From positions 4,526,001 to 4,590,000 of the forward strand of contig OZ234500.1 in NCBI GenBank assembly GCA_965153455.1: a DNA stretch of 64,000 nt, given 5' to 3'. The notes below the pieces were generated by a model. The model searched no databases, had not been told where the DNA came from, and saw nothing but the letters and a program-made list of their open reading frames with translations. A program made the translations under genes and the position numbers. Of this stretch, positions 57,340 through 64,000 are shown in pieces. The stretch is from Sphagnum compactum. Its lineage: Eukaryota > Bryophyta > Sphagnopsida > Sphagnales. Positions within the stretch are counted from its first letter, which is position 1, and each line of letters begins with the position of its first letter.

Positions 57340-59022
57340 TCATTGCAGCTGTACAAAAACCAAAAAAAAACAGGCACTAAGCTGCAAAAAAACCCACGAG
57401 GAGAAGAGTTCTTGTATGGAGCTCCATCTCGTTGCAGCATTGCCACTAGAATGGACACCACCACTCGTTGCTGTTGCAGCAGAGGAGCCAGGGGAAGAAG
57501 AATCTCCAGCTCCAGCCCCAGTTCCTCCTGAGGATGTTGAAGAGGAGTTTGGACATAGCTGCAGTTGCAGCGGGAACTTGACCTCGACAACAGGAGTGTA
57601 ACAAAGACCAGGATTACCAGAAACCATCAAGTTCCGACCCATCTTTTGCACGAAAGTGGGAGCAAAAGGAACAGGTCCCGTGAGCTGATTGTCGTCGAGA
57701 TTGAGCGTGAAGAGGTAGGGAAGATCGGCAAGCTCCGGAGGTATAGAACCCGACAATCGGTTATCGCTCAAACCTAAGTAGCGCAGATTCACGAGGTTCC
57801 GGAACGAGCTGGGAATCGCTCCAGAGTAGTTGGAAGAAGAGAGATCCAAGCGGACGAGGTTCACGAGATTGCCGACACTCGCAGGAATGTCGCCACCCAT
57901 TCCGGGGTTGGAGCTCACGAACAGATCCTGAAGAGCAGAGCTCAAGCTGTTGCTGTTGCCTAGCGATGGGGGAAACACTCCAGAGAATGCGTTGTAGCTC
58001 AGATCCAAGAAGGTAAGAGACGCGAGACTCGCATGCGTGAAAGCGTCAGGAATGGTTCCTTGCAACTGGTTGTTGCTCAGTGCCAAGCGCTGCAATGCAC
58101 CGAAGCCGCTAGCGATGAGTGCCGCCGGAATCTCTCCATTCAAGTGGTTGTACCTCATGTCGAGGATCACCAAATTGCTCAAACCGGAGCTCAAGCTCTC
58201 GGGAATGCTTCCCGTCAGTTTGTTGCTACTGAGATCCAGTTGCGTCAAGGCGGAGAGAGTCGCAAGCTCTTCCGGAATGCTCCCTTCCAAAGAGTTTTGC
58301 GAGAGGATCAACCTCTGTAAGCCTGTGAGGTTTCCGATTCCTGAAGGAATGCTACCAGCAAGAGCGGAGTTTCCACTGAAAGTGAGCAGTCGGAGAGAAG
58401 AACCCAACTGCGCGATCTCGTCCGGGATGCTCACGGTTTGATTCACGAAGCAGTTAAAGAAGAAGAGAGTGTCGAGTCGCGTGAGCTTGCCGATGGAGCT
58501 CGGGATCGTCGCATTGTAGCTACAAGGAATGAAGTTGTCGAGTGAGGAGATGAAGCCGAACTCCATCTGCGTCACGTAGTAGATTCCCGTCACCGCGTCC
58601 GGCTCGCATCCGATTCCTTGTGGACCTCCTGTGCATGGATCTGTGTACAAGCTTCGCCAATCCCACTCGTAGTTGATGGAATACATCACCTCGTACAACA
58701 CCTCCAAATCCTGTGGATTCGTCACAGCTTCTTGAGCACGCACCACGGACTGACTGCAACTCCACATGAGAGCAGACAACACGATCACACACTTGAGCTG
58801 CAATAGTCGGAGATGAATACTGGCTGCTTGCAGCTGGCCATGACGACCAAGACGAAGATGAATATTAGACAATTGCAGAGCCTCATGGCTGTGTGAAGAA
58901 CTTGCCGCTGTCGAGCAGTCGGACATTGCTGCTGGAGGTGCGAGTGTCATGAATTCTTCGACGAAGTTCAGATGATCAGGATGGAGCTGGTGATGATGCC
59001 ATGAACTCTTCCCGAACAACAT
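57340..59022 (-). CDS. RLP29-like leucine-rich-repeat surface protein, 560 codons, likely GPI-anchored
   Basis: Extracellular LRR protein of the receptor-like-protein type, with no kinase domain. From about residue 100: LEVLYEVMYSINYEWDWR and DPCTGGPQGIGCEPD, then MEFGFISS and FFFNCFV, then ~10 plant-type LRRs (LxxLxLSxNxLxGxIP), and GRNLMVSGNPGLCYTP. The order 'DPC..G..CEPD', 'FFFNCF' and 'LNL..N.L.G.VPF' matches Arabidopsis RLP29 (At2g42800) as I recall it. The C-terminus has a Ser/Thr/Gly/Ala-rich linker, then a hydrophobic tail ending at the last residue (WVFLQLSACFFLVFVQLQ). That fits a GPI-anchor signal and not a transmembrane protein with a tail. The secretion signal (CVIVLSALMW) lies oddly at residues ~78-87, after ~70 His/Ser-rich residues from the ATG at 59022. 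A splice acceptor (TATTGCAG before CTCAAGTGTG) suggests that the true N-terminus may come from an upstream exon. Ligand unknown. Confidence 0.9.
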   Translation of the reverse strand: MLFGKSSWHHHQLHPDHLNFVEEFMTLAPPAAMSDCSTAASSSHSHEALQLSNIHLRLGRHGQLQAASIHLRLLQLKCVIVLSALMWSCSQSVVRAQEAVTNPQDLEVLYEVMYSINYEWDWRSLYTDPCTGGPQGIGCEPDAVTGIYYVTQMEFGFISSLDNFIPCSYNATIPSSIGKLTRLDTLFFFNCFVNQTVSIPDEIAQLGSSLRLLTFSGNSALAGSIPSGIGNLTGLQRLILSQNSLEGSIPEELATLSALTQLDLSSNKLTGSIPESLSSGLSNLVILDMRYNHLNGEIPAALIASGFGALQRLALSNNQLQGTIPDAFTHASLASLTFLDLSYNAFSGVFPPSLGNSNSLSSALQDLFVSSNPGMGGDIPASVGNLVNLVRLDLSSSNYSGAIPSSFRNLVNLRYLGLSDNRLSGSIPPELADLPYLFTLNLDDNQLTGPVPFAPTFVQKMGRNLMVSGNPGLCYTPVVEVKFPLQLQLCPNSSSTSSGGTGAGAGDSSSPGSSAATATSGGVHSSGNAATRWSSIQELFSSWVFLQLSACFFLVFVQLQ

Positions 59023-59039
59023 GATCTACTGCAACACTC

Positions 59040-60060
59040 CATGCTGATATTCAGCTGCAAGGATTATTCCAGCAAACCATGATGTGTTTTGTTTTCTTTC
59101 TTCAAGCGAAGTCGTCGAAGCTCCAGGTCCTTCACACGATCAAAAGAACAGAAACGGTCGAGTACCCACGGACGGCTCTGGAGCAAAAGGGTGGGTCTAG
59201 AAAAGCTTTTACAGCTGCTGCTACTAGTATAAGGAATATGATTGCCAAGCTCCAAGCTCGGAATCAGCAGCTCCAATCGTCACATCATCTTCTCAACTCA
59301 AACCTTCCAAAGAAACTTCTCTTCTTTTTTGCAACACTCCAGAGAAACCAATTTTGCAAAATGCAAATGTACAAGATCAGTCATATCCGAGAGCAGAGCT
59401 GCAAACTGTCCAGCGTCCTGAAGGCATGACCCAGCAGCTGGCCAACTTAGAAATAACACCAGCCAGAAAGACAGAGAACAACAACAAAAACTCTACAAAA
59501 ACATTCAATCAACTTGGGTATACAGAAAATAAATGTAATGAAGCAGAAAGAAACTAGAACCGAGCAAAGAAACAAGAAGAAGGAGAAGGAGTAGGAGGAG
59601 GAGGAGGATAAGACGACACTTCTTAAGTCTGTCAGCTGATCACAAACGTGACTTTACATGAAATATACAAAACAACAACAACAAAGCGACAGTCAGATGC
59701 AGCCAAAGATCATCAGATGAGAGCAGCAGAAGAAGAAGAAACAGAGATATTGTACATGCAAAATGTCATTTGATCAAAAAGGGAAGTCGGCGACAGAGAG
59801 AGAGACAAGAGAGGCCAGAATGCACAAGGCAACGACAACAATATACCCATCTCCAACCGCAGATGGTTAGCTAAGCTTGGATCGTTGCAGTAGTGGATTG
59901 AAGAAGCTGGTGGTGGGTTTGGTGGTGAAGCCACAACAACAACAACAACAACAACAACAGGTGAAAGCAAAGTGGGTCTTCTTGTGTGGGATTTAAGTGG
60001 TCCCTGGAAACCAAAGTGGGTACTATTTTTACCAGAGATGTGAAAAAAATCACTAATTTT
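59040..60060. other. Upstream flank of the RLP gene
   Basis: Presumed promoter and leader of the minus-strand RLP gene, with no further gene. It contains a CAA run at 59932-59959 (TTG on the gene's strand) and purine triplet runs near 59572-59610. Confidence 0.5.
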
Positions 60061-60936
60061 TTTTTAAAAAACTGTGAAAAGTTTTTAATGGGGGAGGGAA
60101 AAACAAAAAAAAACCAAAAAATAGACCCCCGGCGGTTATCATCTTGGTTCTTAGTTAGTTAATTAGTTTTTTTTTTAAATTTACGCCCCCAAATTTTAAC
60201 CCTCCCTCCCCCCCCCTTTTTGAACCAGTGTTGGGCCGGTTATTGGGTTCAGACCCGGTTATCATCTCGGGTATTTGATAACCTGCCAGGAGGTTCTTGA
60301 TTTTTTAAAAAATTGGCTAAAATAATAAACTGCCCAGATGACCTGATTATCATTTCAGGTGGGTTATCAAATCTTGAAATACTAAGCCTATTTTATGATG
60401 GTAAAAAAAAATCACGGAAAAATTAAATCAAAAATTTTAATTTAAAAAGCCCTTATATATTTGGCTAATGACCAATGGGATTACTGGTGGTTATTAATTT
60501 GTTTATTTGATAACCTACCCATAACCGATGATTATATATATTAAATATTGATAACCTAATCAGCACCCAATTTTTTTAATAAAAAAAAATCCTACTTGAC
60601 TAATGTAAAAATTGACGAATTGTTTGAAAAACTGCCAATAAGCATTTTCATACATAATATATAACTACAACTCCCGTGGTCCAATGAGGAGATGACATGT
60701 CAGCAAGATGGCCTCTAAAGCTGATTATTATCTAATAATCGCCACCACCGGTGGTGTCGATGAGTTTTGCCAATTTAAATATTTCCAAAAAAATACAATT
60801 TGGGCGAAATGCTCCTCCTACCCTTAAAATTCTTTTGGGAAGGTTCTCACCCTACTACTAGGGCTTTACCCTACTACACTTTCAAGTTGGGGAAAAGAAA
60901 TCCATATTCATTTAGTAGGCGCGTTACCCAAACCCT
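60061..60936. other. AT-rich intergenic region, no gene seen
   Basis: No gene. Short poly-A and poly-T runs and repeated GGTTAT(C/T) words near 60235-60370 and 60480-60550 suggest a degenerate repeat, but the unit is unclear. Confidence 0.4.
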
Positions 60937-61013
60937 AAATTCTCACCTTACCGAACCGGTTAGAAAAAACCTAAGAGAGGTTTTTTCTAACCGGTTCGGT
61001 AAGGCGAGAATTT
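60937..61013. repeat. Near-perfect hairpin, 36-bp arms and 5-base loop
   Basis: The left arm 60937-60972 (AAATTCTCACCTTACCGAAC CGGTTAGAAAAAACCT) and the right arm 60978-61013 are inverse-complementary at 35 of 36 positions around the loop AAGAG. Such a tight, nearly perfect palindrome in otherwise diverged DNA is recent. It could be the terminus of a foldback element, an inverted tandem duplication or a small-RNA precursor; no coding frame depends on it. Confidence 0.95.
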
Positions 61014-61088
61014 TGTTTTTTCCGAGCTTTTATGGAGGGCAAGGGTGGCCATGGGTATTCCCGGACTTGGGCTCTCCACCCCTGGCGA

Positions 61089-61144
61089 GAGGTTTAGGGT
61101 TTAGGGTTTATGACTAGGGCTTGGGTCTAGGGTTTAGGGTTTAG
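61089..61144. repeat. Interstitial telomere-like TTTAGGG repeats
   Basis: Two clusters of the plant telomere word TTTAGGG (at ~61091-61108 and ~61130-61144) are separated by degenerate GACTAGGGCTTGGG. A CCCTAAA word on the other strand occurs at 60933. This could be an interstitial telomeric tract or a telo-box-like element. Confidence 0.8.
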
Positions 61145-64000
61145 GACACTCTCGCAAAAAAAAACCCTCTTTTCTTTCTTGCCATGCACACTAACTAGGC
61201 TACTTACAAGTCTCTGCATTTTACCTCTTTTTTGGTGGAGCTTTTTATGTTATTCCCCCCCCCCCTCATTGCTGACACTTATAATTGTACAGAAGGCTCC
61301 AGCTCTTTTCTACACAAAACATCACTATTGCAAATGAGTAGTAGGCTAGTAGAGTGTGTAGAGTAGGGTAGCCTATAAAAGTTTTTTAAAATAATAATAA
61401 AATAAATAATAAATAAATAAATAAATAAAAAGTGGCCTTCTCCAAGCAAGCTGAATATCCAATAATATCAAACCAATTCTTATTGTACATGATGGAAATA
61501 AAACTTTTCCCAAATAAACAAAGAGAATTTTTTTTAATTATCAAAGTTAGTCAAATTTTTACATTTTTTAAAATTCCCAAAAAATCAATTTTACTTTTGA
61601 TAAAAAGGACAAACTATGTCCAAGAATAACACTACTTCTAACTACTTAAGATTTTTATTTTTAAAAAAAACACTTCGATGTTAGTTGAATCATGATTTTT
61701 AAGGTTTAAGGTTTTGAACATCATTGAGATCCTCTAGGAAGGAAGACTTAGGCTGTTTTTTTTTAATGTATCCTTCTTTTACTTATTAGCCTAAAGAACC
61801 AACTCAATTCTCTATTAATAATTTGATAATTACATTTTCAATTAAAGGAATTGGATTGAAAGTCGATCGATATATTGTATATACGGATGGCTATTTCGAA
61901 AGTCAAAAGTAAGCTATTTATTTCAAACATTTTTAAAAAAACGAACAAATAGCCAAAAGCAAAATGCATATATTAGGAGTGGCAATTCAAAAAAGCTTGC
62001 TTGCCGTTATAATATTTGGTTTTTCATGAGTATTAATTAATTAGCCATGAATATGCAACTCCCACTTGTACCAATTTGAAATTATTTTTCAAAAAGATGT
62101 TACCCAATGGAAGATGGATTATTGCTTGTGGATTGATTGTACATACCCATCCCCAAATTGGTCCACCAAATTAACAATATGGCCACAATCTCTAAACTTC
62201 TCAAGTATTACAACGTACCCCCGCCCACCACCCAAATGCCCATGCCACTCAAAAGGATCCTCCATATAGAATCCCTCCCAACAAATTTAATATCATATAT
62301 ATGTAAACTTTCTTTTTATTTTTTATTTTTTATTTTTTAAAAAAAATTAATTCTTAATATTTAAAAATAAATAAATAAAACTGATTTTCAGTTATTGATC
62401 TGAAGATATCTGAATATATCTGAATCATTGATTTTTAGGTGTTTTTTATAGAGGGAAAAAAAATGGTGATATCCTTGTTACAAGCTACAAATCCCTTCAT
62501 GAAAAAAGCCTTTGTTTTCCCCCCTAACAACCGACCTCCTCATCAGATCGATGTCATCGTATCATGCCACGCCATGCCACTAGTTAACACACTCAATATA
62601 TACCGATATCAATTGAGGTGGTGGTCGAGGTGAGCGATGGTGGGGCGGTGTGGGAGATGATGCATTTAGCATGTGTGTATGTAAGTTAGCTCAAGTGCGA
62701 GAGATCGAGTGCTCGCCCTCATAGTAATTATTATTTCGGCAAAGGAACACAACAAAATCTTGCCACTTGACATAAAAGGTTTTTTACCACCACCACAAAA
62801 GAGTGGAATCTACCTTTGGTAACAAATTATAGCCATAGCTAGTTGTAGAGCAAACCCTTAACAACAACAACCCCATTTGGTACAATGGTGGCTTCTTGTT
62901 CGCTTGCTGAAAACAGGTTTCTTCAGGCAGGTAAGAGAGCTGAAAATACAAAAGAAAAATCCAGGCAGTGTGTTACTTGTTACCATTATTATTATATTGT
63001 TGTTGTTATTTGTCAAGGTGCTAGGTACCTAGGTAGGTAGTAAAAACATGATAAGTTAATAATGGGGAATGGTGGTGGTGTGCCTATTGCCAAACACCTA
63101 ATCGGTTATCAGCCATTGTTCATTTATCTAAACCCGAGCCTAGATAAGATGGACATAACTAGATTATTTCATGTGAAGTCGGGAATAGGTGACTTCTTGG
63201 AGTTTTTTTTTTTTTTTTTTTTTTTTTTGGGGCCCCTTCTTTATTTTACAATCTCTTTATGGTTTATTAAATACCCCACCAATCTCAATGACAAGTGTGA
63301 TACATATGCAAGGAGTTGTGCCCTAACTATGATCGACACGATAGATTCCATGTGAACTTGAAATCAAAGCATTCCCAAATAGGCTCCAAATGGGGCAACC
63401 TTCCATGATAATAGAATGAGAAAATAATTTCGAAGCGGGAGGAGAAAAGGCTTTCTTTTTAGGTTTGATTCTTGGAACTTAGTGTCAACTTTATTTCTGT
63501 TATATTTATATTAGAGTGGGTTCAAAGAGGGTATAATTGCAAGTGTTTGGGTGACTATAACTTTGTTTTGAGTGGAATGTGAGTCATTCATTTAATGGTG
63601 CTATGATTGGACAAAACATAAACTTCCCTCTTAAAGTTAAATCACTATTGAAAATAAATTACCAATGTGGCCATGTTCAATTCTCTCACAAAGTTCTCTA
63701 TCTATAGAGGCTTAGAAAGCAAGGTTGAGATTATCTTGGGTAACAAAAATTCAAATATCAACTATTGAAAGTGCAATGAAAGAACAATATCAAAAGGGTG
63801 ATTTTCACATCTAGACATATATAATCTATGAATGGACCTTATTGAACACACACACCGATTACCCAAACTTTGCAAACATGCAAACCGAAATGGATAGCAC
63901 AAGAAATGACATGATTTGGCAACCTTCATTTTAGGACAAGATGCTGCACATGATGTGAAGTGCATTTAAAAATTGGGTGGTTTGAAGGAGTAAAACATAA
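61145..64000. other. AT-rich intergenic region, no gene seen
   Basis: Only short frames without recognisable features. It holds an AATA/AAAT run near 61389-61430, a C run near 61255-61265 and a T run at 63203-63228. An ordinary non-coding flank as far as I can see. Confidence 0.5.
63203..63228. repeat. Poly-T run of 26
   Basis: Twenty-six consecutive T. Read on the minus strand it is a poly-A, which could be the tail of a retroposed sequence, but no retroelement body is recognisable beside it. Confidence 0.9.

Overview
This is nuclear DNA from a land plant. It is AT-rich (visibly extreme at 45-52 kb) and gene-sparse, with five well-supported protein genes and one plausible but unidentified one in 64 kb. 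The multi-exon genes have GT-AG introns of about 80 to 830 bases, plus a possible 1.25 kb leader intron. Family markers are plant ones: a C2-type phospholipase D, a prefoldin subunit 4 with a plant-like sequence, an RLP29-like leucine-rich-repeat protein, and CCCTAAA/TTTAGGG motifs. A coiled-coil gene at 18-23 kb resembles proteins found mainly in flagellated eukaryotes. If that resemblance holds, it points to a plant with swimming sperm (bryophyte, lycophyte or fern). The species cannot be fixed from the sequence alone.

Layout. 1-5.4 kb: no convincing gene. 5.5-6.2 kb: short tandem duplications, partly inside the 3' end of a single-exon minus-strand gene (6113-8272) for a 719-residue coiled-coil/poly-Q protein of unknown function. 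8.6-10.4 kb: a GA run and two minisatellites upstream of it. 10.4-17.9 kb: no clear gene; a dispersed repeat occurs as two tandem copies at 13.7-14.3 kb, with an inverted third copy at 42 kb. 18.2-23.3 kb: a 14-exon plus-strand gene for a ~500-residue coiled-coil protein. 24.5-27.0 kb: two related hAT-type DNA transposon copies with terminal inverted repeats and 8-bp target duplications; the second sits inside an older palindrome. 28.5-29.3 kb: another minisatellite. 33.0-40.0 kb: phospholipase D, with a foldback MITE-like element in its presumed first intron. 43.6-44.4 kb: a single-exon aldo-keto reductase on the minus strand, with a ~250 bp repeat array upstream. 45.4-52.4 kb: a very AT-rich gene desert. 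52.7-54.5 kb: prefoldin subunit 4 in four exons. 57.3-59.0 kb: the RLP29-like protein on the minus strand, followed by a GA-rich minisatellite. 59-64 kb: no gene; it holds a near-perfect 36-bp-arm hairpin and interstitial telomere-like repeats.

The genes are ordinary, unlinked nuclear genes: lipid signalling (PLD), carbonyl reduction (AKR), chaperoning of actin and tubulin (prefoldin), cell-surface perception (RLP) and a candidate cilium/centriole protein. They form no operon or cluster. The most interesting signals are the flagellar-type coiled-coil gene, the pair of GC-rich hAT copies disabled by different lesions, the nested palindrome, and the concentration of lineage-specific minisatellites beside genes. 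I found no convincing undescribed multi-gene system, tRNA, rRNA or CRISPR array.
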